Part shown: positions 25,636-32,119 of the stretch, piece after piece
Layout: every line of letters begins with the position of its first letter
How positions within the stretch are numbered: the first letter of the stretch is position 1
From: an uncultured Clostridia bacterium
GTDB lineage: Bacteria > Bacillota > Clostridia > Christensenellales > Borkfalkiaceae
DNA length: 32,119 nucleotides
Assembly (NCBI GenBank): GCA_947589235.1
Contig: CANQAX010000011.1
Span: 1-32,119 of the forward strand
Direction: 5' to 3'
Made by a program: the position numbers and the translations under genes
Notes under the pieces: generated by a model
The model's input: the letters and a program-made list of their open reading frames with translations, nothing else
Database searches by the model: none
What the model was told of the DNA's origin: nothing

Positions 25636-25778
25636 CCCACCCCCGTCCTTGCGGACGATTCGGCGGCAGGGACCGCCGAATCCCCGTCGCGCCTTCCGCG
25701 CTCCTGTCGCGGCGCGTTCACAGCCCACTGGGCTGCTGAACATGGTGCGCCGCTCCACCCCTCCGCGGGAGGGGGCAA
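25636..25778 (+). repeat. Interspersed repeat family C, 143-bp copy 2
   Basis: Perfect direct repeat of 25271-25413, spaced 365 bp start to start. Identity over the whole length at a gene-free site suggests recent duplication or gene conversion. Confidence 0.88.
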
Positions 25779-25815
25779 GAAGAACGGATTATTCCCGACG
25801 CAGTAATGTACTCCA

Positions 25816-26030
25816 TGGTCCTCGGCGCCCCCTTGAGGGGGAGCTGTCACGGCTGCTCTTGCCGTGACGGAGGGGGTGTCATAATAAAGTCGACCATATT
25901 TCAGTCACCCCTTTCGGCGCGCAAGGGCGGCGCGCCACTTCCCCCTCGAGGGGGCAGCAAGAAAATTAGGCGGGGCGTCTTTGTGTGCCCACCCCCCTAC
26001 CCCCTCCAATGGAGGGGGCTTCGTAGCGTG
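25816..26030. repeat. Cluster of GC-rich palindromic repeats
   Basis: Successive hairpins are seen: CCCCCTTGAGGGGG, TGTCACGGC...GCCGTGACGG, CCCCCTCGAGGGGG and CCCCCTCCAATGGAGGGGG. The last resembles the inverted form near 7649 and fragments near 31990-32010. There is no open frame with a ribosome site, and nothing suggests a transposase. Confidence 0.65.
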
Positions 26031-26044
26031 CAACGGGCACAACG

Positions 26045-26067
26045 AAAAAGAAGGGCGGGTGCCCTTC
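26045..26067 (-). terminator. Rho-independent terminator of the uronate operon
   Basis: On the minus strand GAAGGGC, loop ACCC and GCCCTTC are followed by TTTTT, 27 bp past the last stop codon of the operon. Confidence 0.88.
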
Positions 26068-26093
26068 CTTCGACTTTGATGTCTGCTGCCTTC

Positions 26094-26735
26094 CTACTTC
26101 CCCGCGAGGATATGAAGGACGGTCTCCTTCAGGCGGGCGTCGCGGCAGGCGGAAAACGCCTCGCGGAACTTCTCGCCCGCAAGCGCTCCGCGGACGAGCT
26201 CGCCGTCGAGTTCGGGCAGAATGTCCGAGAGGTCGCGGAACGCCCTTCCCCGCACCTCGTCCAAGATGCGCTTGTTCCGCTTTTCGGGGATGGCGCGCTC
26301 GCGGGGATACCCCTGTCCGCCCGGCTCCGAGAAGAGCTTCTCGAAGATGTAGCCGAGGTTGAGGTCTCCGCCCCAGCCGAATCCCTTGGCAAAGGGCACG
26401 GCGATGGCGTTCCCGTCGTTGATCTGCGCGAAGGTATAGGCGTCCAGAGCGTCCTCGACGTGTCCGCAGATGACCCCCGGGAAGGAGTTGCAGGCGAGCA
26501 TCGCCCCCTCCCCCGTGCCGCAGCCCGTGACGACGTAATCGACGATCCCCCCGTTCAGAAGGACCGCCGCAAGGATCCCGATCTGCACGTAGGTGAGCTG
26601 GTGCTCGTCCTCGGCGGAGTACATGCCGAAGTTGACGACCTCGTGCCCGAGCGGCTCCACCGCGCGCCGCAGGGCGCCCTCGATGATGCCGTTCTTTGCA
26701 GCCTGACTGTTTTCGTTGATGAGTGCGATCTTCAT
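26094..26735 (-). CDS. RpiB/LacAB-fold sugar isomerase, probable DhuI-type 4-deoxy-5-ketouronate isomerase
   Basis: The 213-residue protein has the RpiB/LacA/LacB fold signature: MKIALINENS at the N-terminus, and VTGCGTGEGAMLACNSFPGV (69-88) with the active-site-like C72, where RpiB has GTGIGMSIAANK. It is longer than RpiB (about 150 residues) by a C-terminal helical extension. In streptococci an RpiB-fold enzyme, DhuI, isomerises 4-deoxy-L-threo-5-hexosulose uronate in place of the cupin enzyme KduI. The present gene sits with a KduD-type reductase, kdgK, eda and GH88, and no KduI is present, so DhuI activity is the best fit. It is the last gene of the operon, 22 bp after the reductase gene, with GAGGTGAAAT before the ATG. 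Ribose 5-phosphate isomerase activity is the main alternative. Confidence 0.85.
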   Translation of the reverse strand: MKIALINENSQAAKNGIIEGALRRAVEPLGHEVVNFGMYSAEDEHQLTYVQIGILAAVLLNGGIVDYVVTGCGTGEGAMLACNSFPGVICGHVEDALDAYTFAQINDGNAIAVPFAKGFGWGGDLNLGYIFEKLFSEPGGQGYPRERAIPEKRNKRILDEVRGRAFRDLSDILPELDGELVRGALAGEKFREAFSACRDARLKETVLHILAGK

Positions 26736-26757
26736 ATTTCACCTCGATGATATGCCG

Positions 26758-27552
26758 TTACGGCTGTTTTCCGATGTAGGCGAGAATGCCGCCGTCCACG
26801 TACAGGATCTGCCCGTTCACGAAGTCGGAGGCGGGAGATGCGAGGAACACCGCGGGTCCCTTGAGGTCCTCGGGCGTGCCCCACCGCTCGGCGGGCGTCT
26901 TGGCGACGATGAAGCGATCGAAGGGGTGCGGGCTGCCGTCCGCCTGCCTCTCCCGAAGGGGCGCGGTCTGCGGCGTGGCGATGTATCCCGGTCCCAGCCC
27001 GTTGCATTGGATGTTGTACTTCCCGTATTCGGAGGCAATGTTCCTCGTGAGCATCTTGAGCCCGCCCTTCGCCGCGGCGTAGGCGGAGACGGTCTCCCGC
27101 CCGAGCTCGCTCATCATCGAGCAGATGTTGATGATCTTGCCGCCGCCCCGCCTGATCATTTCGGGAATGACCGCCTTGGACACGAGGAAGGGCGCGACAA
27201 GGTCGACGTCCACGACGTCGCGGAATTCGTCCGCCGCCATCTCCGTCATCGGAATGCGCTTGATGATGCCCGCATTGTTGACGAGGATATCGATCCCGCC
27301 GAGCTCCGCTTCGATCTTCCCGACGAGCTCCTTTATCTGCGCCTCGTCGGTGACGTTGGCGAGGTACCCCTTCGCCGCGATCCCCCTCTCCGCATAGGCA
27401 GCGAGCGCATGCTCCAAGTGCTCTTGTTTCAGACAGTTGAATGCGATCTTCGCGCCCGCCTCCGCAAGCGCCTCGGCAATCGCAAACCCGATGCCGTACG
27501 CCGCGCCCGTGACGAGCGCGACCTTTCCTTCCAGAGAAAATTGCTTGTTCAT
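26758..27552 (-). CDS. kduD: KduD/DhuD-type short-chain dehydrogenase of uronate breakdown
   Basis: This 264-residue SDR has TGAAYGIG (15-22) for NAD(P) binding, NNAG (92-95), and the catalytic S145, Y158 and K162 (SAYAAAKGG). The late region NIQCNGLGPGYIATPQTAPL and the TPAERWGTPEDL motif are shared by gluconate 5-dehydrogenases and KduD/DhuD. In this operon the expected step is reduction of 3-deoxy-D-glycero-2,5-hexodiulosonate to 2-keto-3-deoxygluconate. Its start overlaps the DUF2264 stop by four bases. Gluconate 5-dehydrogenase activity cannot be excluded from sequence alone. Confidence 0.87.
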   Translation of the reverse strand: MNKQFSLEGKVALVTGAAYGIGFAIAEALAEAGAKIAFNCLKQEHLEHALAAYAERGIAAKGYLANVTDEAQIKELVGKIEAELGGIDILVNNAGIIKRIPMTEMAADEFRDVVDVDLVAPFLVSKAVIPEMIRRGGGKIINICSMMSELGRETVSAYAAAKGGLKMLTRNIASEYGKYNIQCNGLGPGYIATPQTAPLRERQADGSPHPFDRFIVAKTPAERWGTPEDLKGPAVFLASPASDFVNGQILYVDGGILAYIGKQP

Positions 27553-28676
27553 TGATCTACCGCCTCATCGCAGGGAAGGTCGAGCCCTTCCCAGATTTTT
27601 TTGTTTGTCCAAGGCTCGTCGGGCGCCGACCAGAACGGGTGGGAGGGCGCGAGCCCGAGCGGCAGAAACGCCGCAACGCACATGTACACGCTCCCGACGC
27701 AGATATAGTGCTCGCCGAGGGAGGGCTGGCTCCCGATGACGCCCACCTTCAAGAAGCCCTTCTCATCGAACATGCCGCCGCGCACCGTCCTCTCCATCAC
27801 CGCCGAGATCGCGCACCGCACCTGTGCGGGGGGAAGATCCGCGGGAAGATTGTCCGTGAGCGCCGCATGGGCGAGCGCCTGAAACGCGCCGAACCTGTAG
27901 CAGAGCGACCGCCCCGTCATGGGGTACGTCCCCTCGGGCGAGATCATTCTCTCCTGAATGGCAGCATACCGCGCGGCGCGCTTTTTGACCGCGGGAAGCA
28001 GGTCGGAATAGCGCGGCGAGAGGGGCGCGAACGTCCTCAAGAGGTCGACGTACATCGGCTGGATGGCATAGCTGTTGTAATAGTCCATGTGGAAGAACTT
28101 CCCGTCGCCGTACATTCCGTCGCCCATATACCACCGCTCGAAGCTGTCCACGGCGCGCTCGACGGGAAAGACCTGCCATTCTTCCCCCATCGAAAAGAGC
28201 GCCGCCTCCACGATTGCCGAGAAGAACAGCCAATTGGTCGAACACGGGATAAATTTGCGGGTGGAAGCGAGGCATTCCGCGAGATGTTTTTTCACCCGCG
28301 GGGAGAGTTCCCCGAGGAGGGCGTGCGGCGCGCGGAGCATGGCATACGCGAGGTATGCCGCGTCCACGAGGGATTGCCCGTACCCCTCCGAAAAGTTCAT
28401 GAAATCGGGCGAGGCGGGATCTGTCGCCATGTCGAGGCACTTGAGCGCGAGGGCGCGGTACCGCCCCTGCAATTCCCCCTCTTCGCCGCCGAGCCCCTTG
28501 AGCTCCAGCCAAGGCGCCATGCCCGCGAGCGTCCTGCCGAACGCCTCGAGGTGCGCATACGCCCTGCGGTGCTCCTTCCCGACGGGGAGCGCCTCATGCA
28601 GCCTGCCCGCGGCGAGGTTCTCGAGCACGGGATCCGCGATCTTCAGCATGAGGTCGAGCCAGTCCTTTCTTACCAT
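27549..28676 (-). CDS. DUF2264 family protein of glycan breakdown
   Basis: The 375-residue protein matches DUF2264: an early WLELKGLGGEEGELQGRYR, then FSEGYGQSLVDAAYLAYAML, STNWLFFSAIVEAAL, MGDGMYGDGKFFHMDYYNS, and GRSLCYRFGAFQALAHAAL. The family is probably an (alpha/alpha)-barrel, commonly encoded beside GH88/GH105 and other polysaccharide genes, and has no settled activity that I know of. The many conserved aromatic and acidic residues suggest a carbohydrate-active enzyme. An in-frame start 48 codons upstream exists but lies within the GH88 gene; the ATG at 28676 has AAAGGAG ahead and overlaps the GH88 stop by 7 bp. There is no signal peptide, so it acts in the cytoplasm, probably on the same imported oligosaccharide as GH88. 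Confidence 0.85.
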   Translation of the reverse strand: MVRKDWLDLMLKIADPVLENLAAGRLHEALPVGKEHRRAYAHLEAFGRTLAGMAPWLELKGLGGEEGELQGRYRALALKCLDMATDPASPDFMNFSEGYGQSLVDAAYLAYAMLRAPHALLGELSPRVKKHLAECLASTRKFIPCSTNWLFFSAIVEAALFSMGEEWQVFPVERAVDSFERWYMGDGMYGDGKFFHMDYYNSYAIQPMYVDLLRTFAPLSPRYSDLLPAVKKRAARYAAIQERMISPEGTYPMTGRSLCYRFGAFQALAHAALTDNLPADLPPAQVRCAISAVMERTVRGGMFDEKGFLKVGVIGSQPSLGEHYICVGSVYMCVAAFLPLGLAPSHPFWSAPDEPWTNKKIWEGLDLPCDEAVDQ

Positions 28677-29773
28677 ACAAACGTCTCCTTTCCGATGAGC
28701 TTTGCAATCGCTTCCGTATAGAAATAGTCGCCGTAGATGAGCGGGAACCCGTGGCGGTCGTCGTGATACGCCGCCGAACACCGCGTGAGAAGTTGGTCGT
28801 GCGCGGGGTCGTAATCGCACCGCTGCCCGTCGAGAGCGGCAAGGAGACGCACCGCCGCGTCATGGTAGTTTCTCTTCCCCGCCAATTCGGAGAGTTCGAG
28901 CAGCCCGCACGCCGCAATGGCGGCAGCCGAGTCGTCCTCATACGCGGGGGTAGGCGGCTGCAGGAAGTCGACGGGAATAAGCCCGCTTGCGGGAATGTTC
29001 GTGAGGAAATAGTCCGCCACGCGCTCCGCCGTTGTGAGGTAGTTCTTCCTTCCCGTATGGCGGTAGGAGAGCGCGAAGCCGTACAGCGCCCACGCCTGAC
29101 CGCGCGTCCACGCCGAGCCGTGGGCATATCCCTGCCCCGCGCGGCTCCCCTTCCGTTCCCCCGTCTCGGGGTCGAAATCGACGATATGGCAGACCGAGCC
29201 GTCCCCCCGCACGAATGCCGAAGCGGCGGTGTCCGCATGGAGGGTGGCGATCTGCGAAAAGCGCGGGTCGCGGGTGAGCTCGCCCGCGCGGTAGAGAAGG
29301 GGCAGATTCATCATGCAGTCGATGATGGCGACCCCCGCGGCGGAGCCGTCCCCGCCGTCGTTCCAAGCGCGGAGGAATTTGCCCGCAGGGTTGAACCGCC
29401 CCGCAAGATTTCCCGCCGCAAGAAGAAGGCGGTTCTTCGACGCCTCCGACTTCGTCAAGGTGTAGTTCGCGCCCGAAGTCAGAAGCCACTTGAACCCGCT
29501 GTCGTGGTCCATGCCCTTCGCCGACATGAGGCTTTCGTCGAGCTTTTCCTCGATACGCTCGGCGGTCTTACGGAAGGAGGGCTCGCCGCAGGCGCCGTAG
29601 AGCTGCCACAGCATGCCCGCCCAGAAGCCGTTCGTCCACCACGAGATATCGCCCGAGCAGTCGTCGAACACATCTTTTTCGGCGGTGTAGGGAATTTTCT
29701 CCCCGCTGCGGCGGACGGCGGAACGCGTTTTTTCTATGATCTTACCGAAAATTTTCTGCGGGTCGAAGCTCAT
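28670..29773 (-). CDS. Unsaturated glucuronyl hydrolase, glycoside hydrolase family 88
   Basis: The 367-residue protein shows GH88 features: ISWWTNGFWAGMLWQLYGAC (43-62), MDHDSGF (88-94), VAIIDCMMNLPLLYRA (148-163), and HGSAWTRGQAWALYGF. D91 and D152 correspond to the two key aspartates of Bacillus UGL, D152 being the expected general acid. Such enzymes add water to the double bond of unsaturated uronyl ends made by polysaccharide lyases, freeing an open-chain 4-deoxy-5-ketouronate. With no signal peptide, it acts on imported oligosaccharides. Its ATG overlaps the eda stop (ATGA) with AGGGGG ahead. The glycan is not fixed by sequence; glycosaminoglycans are favoured by the DhuI-type isomerase, and a GH105 role on pectin products is less likely. 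Confidence 0.92.
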   Translation of the reverse strand: MSFDPQKIFGKIIEKTRSAVRRSGEKIPYTAEKDVFDDCSGDISWWTNGFWAGMLWQLYGACGEPSFRKTAERIEEKLDESLMSAKGMDHDSGFKWLLTSGANYTLTKSEASKNRLLLAAGNLAGRFNPAGKFLRAWNDGGDGSAAGVAIIDCMMNLPLLYRAGELTRDPRFSQIATLHADTAASAFVRGDGSVCHIVDFDPETGERKGSRAGQGYAHGSAWTRGQAWALYGFALSYRHTGRKNYLTTAERVADYFLTNIPASGLIPVDFLQPPTPAYEDDSAAAIAACGLLELSELAGKRNYHDAAVRLLAALDGQRCDYDPAHDQLLTRCSAAYHDDRHGFPLIYGDYFYTEAIAKLIGKETFVW

Positions 29774-30357
29774 AATTTCCCCCTCTCCGAGCGGATACGG
29801 GCGCAATTTTTTTCGATGTCGCCGCGGAGCGGAAAGCTCCCCCCAACCGCAATGACCTGCGGCAGGGCGAGATACGCCGCGTACGTCTCCATGGAAATGC
29901 CGCCCGTGGGCAGAAAGCGGACGGAGCCGAAGGGCTCCGAGAGAGCGCGGAGCGCCTTCACGCCGCCGTACGCCTCGGCGGGGAAGAACTTGACGGCGGA
30001 AATGCCGAGATCGAGAGCTCGCATGATCTCCGTCGGGGTGACGCACCCCGGGAAATAGGGAAGATTTTTCTCCCGTGCGACGCGGGCGACCCCCTCCGAG
30101 AGCCCGGGCGAAACCAAGAATTCAGCCCCCATGTCGGCAATTAGCCTTGCCTGTTCCCCGTTTAACACCGTTCCCGCGCCCACGGTCATGTGCGGGAAAT
30201 TCTCCCTTGCAAGCCTTACCGCCTCCGCGGCATAGGGGGTGCGGAGGGCGATTTCCACCGTACAAAGCCCCCCTGCGGACAGCGCCGAGAGCGCCCGTTC
30301 CGCCTCTTCGCGGCAGGAAAAGGACGCAAGCGGCAGAATGCCGAAGTCGAATTTCAT
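29770..30357 (-). CDS. eda: 2-keto-3-deoxy-6-phosphogluconate aldolase
   Basis: The 195-residue class I aldolase has E35 (VEIALRTP), the GAGTVLN motif (60-66), the Schiff-base lysine K123 in AVKFFPAE, and FLPTGGI (148-154) for phosphate binding. It splits KDPG into pyruvate and glyceraldehyde 3-phosphate, the last step of the pathway. The ATG at 30357 has GGGAGGG ahead and overlaps the kdgK stop by four bases, so the two are co-translated. The protein is slightly shorter than the usual 200-215 residues but complete. Confidence 0.94.
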   Translation of the reverse strand: MKFDFGILPLASFSCREEAERALSALSAGGLCTVEIALRTPYAAEAVRLARENFPHMTVGAGTVLNGEQARLIADMGAEFLVSPGLSEGVARVAREKNLPYFPGCVTPTEIMRALDLGISAVKFFPAEAYGGVKALRALSEPFGSVRFLPTGGISMETYAAYLALPQVIAVGGSFPLRGDIEKNCARIRSERGKL

Positions 30358-31337
30358 CTCGATACCCTCCCGCCCGCATTGTGCATGAGGGCAAAGATCT
30401 CTTCCTCGGAGGCGAAATTCGCATCCCCCTCCACGGTGTGCTTGAACACCCCCGCGGCGGTCGCGAACTCCACCGCTTCCTGCCCGCCGAACTTTCGCTT
30501 TATCGCATGGATGAGCCCCGCGGCGAAGGCATCTCCCCCGCCCACGCGGTCCACGATAGAGACCTTCCAAACGGGCGAAACGTGCGCCGCGCCGTCATGG
30601 TACACGGCGGAGAAGCGGTTCTCGCCCGCGGAGATGTGCCCGCGCATGGTGAGCGCGACGGAGTGAAGATGATGGGTTTTCCGCAGCGTTTCGGCGGCGC
30701 GAATTGTCTTTTCCGCGTCCTCGCCCGTGGGCTCAAGCCCCAAGACGGACAGCCCGTCCGAGGAGGAAATGAGCACGTCCGCAAGGGGAAGAAGCCGTTC
30801 AAAGCACTCCCTCGCCTCCCCTTCCGTCCAGAGATTGGCGCGGAAGTTGGGGTCGAACGAGACGGTGAGCTTCCTCCTCTTTGCCTCGCGCATGGCGGTC
30901 TCGGCAAGGCGGACGGCGCCGATAGCGGGGGTAATGCCCGTGATGTGGAAGAAGTCCGCACCCGCAAAGACGGCGTCGAAGTCGTACTCCTCGGGGGAAG
31001 AGAGCGCAAAGGCGGAGTTCTTGCGGTCATAGATGACCCGCCCCGCGCGGCTCGAGACGGCGCGCTCATAGAAGTACACGCCGAGACGCTCCCCCCCGCG
31101 AAGAATGCACGAGGTGTCCACGCCGCAGCCGTTGAGGAAGCGCACGGCGCACGTCCCGAGGTCGTGTGCGGGGAGCTTGGTGACGAAGCGCGCCTCATCG
31201 CCAAAGGCGGCGAGGGAAACGGCGACGTTCGCCTCCCCTCCGCCGAAGTGGACTTCCAATTTGTCCGCCTGAACAAAGCGGCGGTAGGCTTCGGGCGAGA
31301 GCCGAAGCATGATCTCTCCGAGCGTTACGGTTTTCAT
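30354..31337 (-). CDS. kdgK: 2-keto-3-deoxygluconate kinase (PfkB family)
   Basis: The 327-residue PfkB-family sugar kinase opens with MKTVTLGEIMLRLSP, has the FGGGEANVAVSLA sugar-binding motif (31-43) and SFDPNFRANLW, and ends with VDRVGGGDAFAAGLI, in which D269 is the catalytic base (GGGD here, GAGD in most relatives). It phosphorylates KDG to KDPG, the substrate of the aldolase encoded next. It is the first gene of the operon behind a fully consensus promoter. The ribosome site is AAGGAAACC, and the stop overlaps the eda start. Confidence 0.94.
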   Translation of the reverse strand: MKTVTLGEIMLRLSPEAYRRFVQADKLEVHFGGGEANVAVSLAAFGDEARFVTKLPAHDLGTCAVRFLNGCGVDTSCILRGGERLGVYFYERAVSSRAGRVIYDRKNSAFALSSPEEYDFDAVFAGADFFHITGITPAIGAVRLAETAMREAKRRKLTVSFDPNFRANLWTEGEARECFERLLPLADVLISSSDGLSVLGLEPTGEDAEKTIRAAETLRKTHHLHSVALTMRGHISAGENRFSAVYHDGAAHVSPVWKVSIVDRVGGGDAFAAGLIHAIKRKFGGQEAVEFATAAGVFKHTVEGDANFASEEEIFALMHNAGGRVSR

Positions 31338-31355
31338 AATGGTTTCCTTGGGACT

Positions 31356-31384
31356 ATTATACTATATACGCGGCATTCTGTCAA
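31356..31384 (-). promoter_or_regulatory. Fully consensus promoter of the uronate operon
   Basis: On the minus strand there is TTGACA (31379-31384), a 17-bp spacer, then TATAAT (31356-31361). A short leader with AAGGAA precedes the kdgK ATG at 31337. A promoter this perfect would be strong unless repressed, but no clear operator palindrome is visible next to it. Confidence 0.92.
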
Positions 31385-31460
31385 GATTGCAGGGAGAATT
31401 GAGAGGCAGAATTTCCGAAAATTCAATACCCCATTGGCATGTTTCATGATATGGGAAGAG

Positions 31461-31609
31461 AAAATCCGCGCTGCCGAAAAGACCCACGTTTTCGTTGGGG
31501 GGAAGAAAATCCGCGCCGCAGAAAAGACCCACTTTTTCGTTGGGGGAAGAAAATCCGCGCTACCGAAAAGACCCACTTTTTCGTTGGGGGAAGAAAATCC
31601 GCGCCGCAC
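31461..31609. repeat. 44-45-bp tandem repeat, about 3.4 copies
   Basis: Units begin AAAATCCGCGC at 31461, 31506, 31550 and 31594. Each of the first three contains CGAAAAGACCCAC followed by TTTTTCGTTGGGGG or a close variant, including a small inverted repeat (CGAAAA / TTTTCG). The fourth is cut short. It lies upstream of the uronate promoter and has no associated gene. Confidence 0.85.
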
Positions 31610-31698
31610 TTTTCAGCCTTCCCCCCTCGGGGGGAAGGTGTCCCGAAGGGACGGATGAGGGGCATATCATCGCCCAACGCGAGCGAACTGCAGGGTAC

Positions 31699-31910
31699 TG
31701 TCATTTCGACGACGCGTAGCGGCGCACGACCGCACAGACTGTCATTTCGAGCGGAGCGAAGTATCGCACGAGCCGCACAGACTGTCATTTCGAGCGGAGC
31801 GGAGTAGCGCATGAGCTGCGGGCGAATGCGCTACGGAGCGAAGTCGAGAAATCTTTGTCTCAATGAGGTTGAGATGTCTCGACTACGCTACGCTCCGCTC
31901 GACATGACAT
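31699..31910 (-). repeat. Interspersed repeat family B, inverted and partly triplicated copy
   Basis: Three TGTCATTTCGA starts (31699, 31750, 31783) precede GAAGTCGAGAAATC, GGTTGAGATGTCTCGACTAC and the closing GCTCGACATGACA. It is the reverse orientation of the copies at 7513 and 25464. The repeated opening units show how the element varies in length. Confidence 0.75.
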
Positions 31911-32034
31911 TATTATAAGGCGGGACGTTAATCCTACCCCCTCCCCTATCGCGCCAAAGCGTGACACGAGGAGCGTAGCGACGAAGTACCCCCCCCCTCC
32001 GGTGGAGGGGGCAGCAAGGCGCGGTGACCGCAGC

Positions 32035-32119
32035 CCCCTCCTGCGGAGGGGTGGAGCGGCGCACCATGTTCAGCAGCCCTGTGGGCTGTGAACGCGCCGC
32101 GACAGGAGCGCGGAAGGCG
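32035..32119 (-). repeat. Interspersed repeat family C, inverted copy cut by the window end
   Basis: Reverse complement of the right half of the 143-bp element: GGAGGGGTGGAGCGGCGCAC, then CATGTTCAGCAGCCC, ending inside CGCGACAGGAGCGCGG. The element continues beyond the window. From 31911 to 32034 there are only GC-rich palindromic fragments. Confidence 0.85.

Noticed and set aside
25136..25990. Several short open frames between the two operons
   Set aside because: The same peptide sequences recur because the frames lie inside duplicated non-coding repeats; no ribosome sites or family resemblance.
29773..30046. Longer start for the GH88 gene
   Set aside because: The extension is an arginine-rich antisense-like sequence overlapping eda; the ATG at 29773 has a strong ribosome site and the ATGA overlap typical of this operon.
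31461..31609. Possible CRISPR array
   Set aside because: Units are contiguous with no variable spacers and only about three copies.

Overview
The window reads as a chromosomal segment of a GC-rich, low-complexity-tolerant Firmicute, most likely a gut Clostridium-class organism. This is inference. The supporting signs are consensus sigma-A type promoters (TTGACA/TATAAT with 17 bp spacers), strong AGGAGG-type ribosome sites, lipoprotein and MBG/YDG-type surface-protein families typical of Firmicutes, and a uronate pathway of the streptococcal/clostridial (DhuI) type. I see no rRNA, tRNA, transposase, integrase or CRISPR.

Layout. (1) 155-2599 (-): a single-gene SIR2 plus P-loop NTPase protein, a probable anti-phage effector, with its own promoter. 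(2) 2833-7052 (+): a divergently transcribed hybrid sensor kinase translationally coupled to an orphan sugar-binding-type lipoprotein. (3) 7053-8034: gene-free, with an 18-bp degenerate tandem repeat, a good terminator and interspersed repeats. (4) 8035-25107 (-): an eight-gene, about 17 kb operon behind one consensus promoter. (5) 25143-26044: gene-free and packed with interspersed repeats. (6) 26094-31337 (-): a six-gene operon for breakdown of unsaturated uronates (kdgK, eda, GH88, DUF2264, kduD-type SDR, RpiB-fold isomerase), with a consensus promoter and a good terminator. (7) 31385-32119: more repeats, running off the window.

The most interesting region is the 17 kb operon. It encodes two membrane-anchored McrB-like AAA+ ATPases with intact Walker motifs. 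Between them lies a DUF2357/McrC-like coiled-coil protein with no visible nuclease. Upstream is a 1168-residue double pseudoenzyme: a glycoside hydrolase family 3 fold that has lost its catalytic motifs, four membrane helices, then a third AAA+ module that aligns along its length with the other two but has lost Walker A, Walker B and sensor 1. Two small membrane proteins with a beta-sandwich-like cytoplasmic domain open the operon. Two exported, membrane-tethered repeat proteins close it: one has about 27 copies of a 14-residue acidic aromatic repeat (IPWDNLPEDFDYSQ type), the other about 19 MBG/YDG-type domains. By predicted topology the ATPases, the coiled-coil protein and the pseudo-glycosidase face the cytoplasm, and the two stalk-like proteins face outward. 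I infer one envelope-spanning machine, function unknown, which I do not recognise as a described system.

The uronate operon is coherent. GH88 releases the unsaturated uronic acid, the RpiB-fold isomerase and the SDR convert it to 2-keto-3-deoxygluconate, KdgK phosphorylates that, and Eda splits the product to pyruvate and glyceraldehyde 3-phosphate. No lyase or transporter for the starting glycan is in the window.
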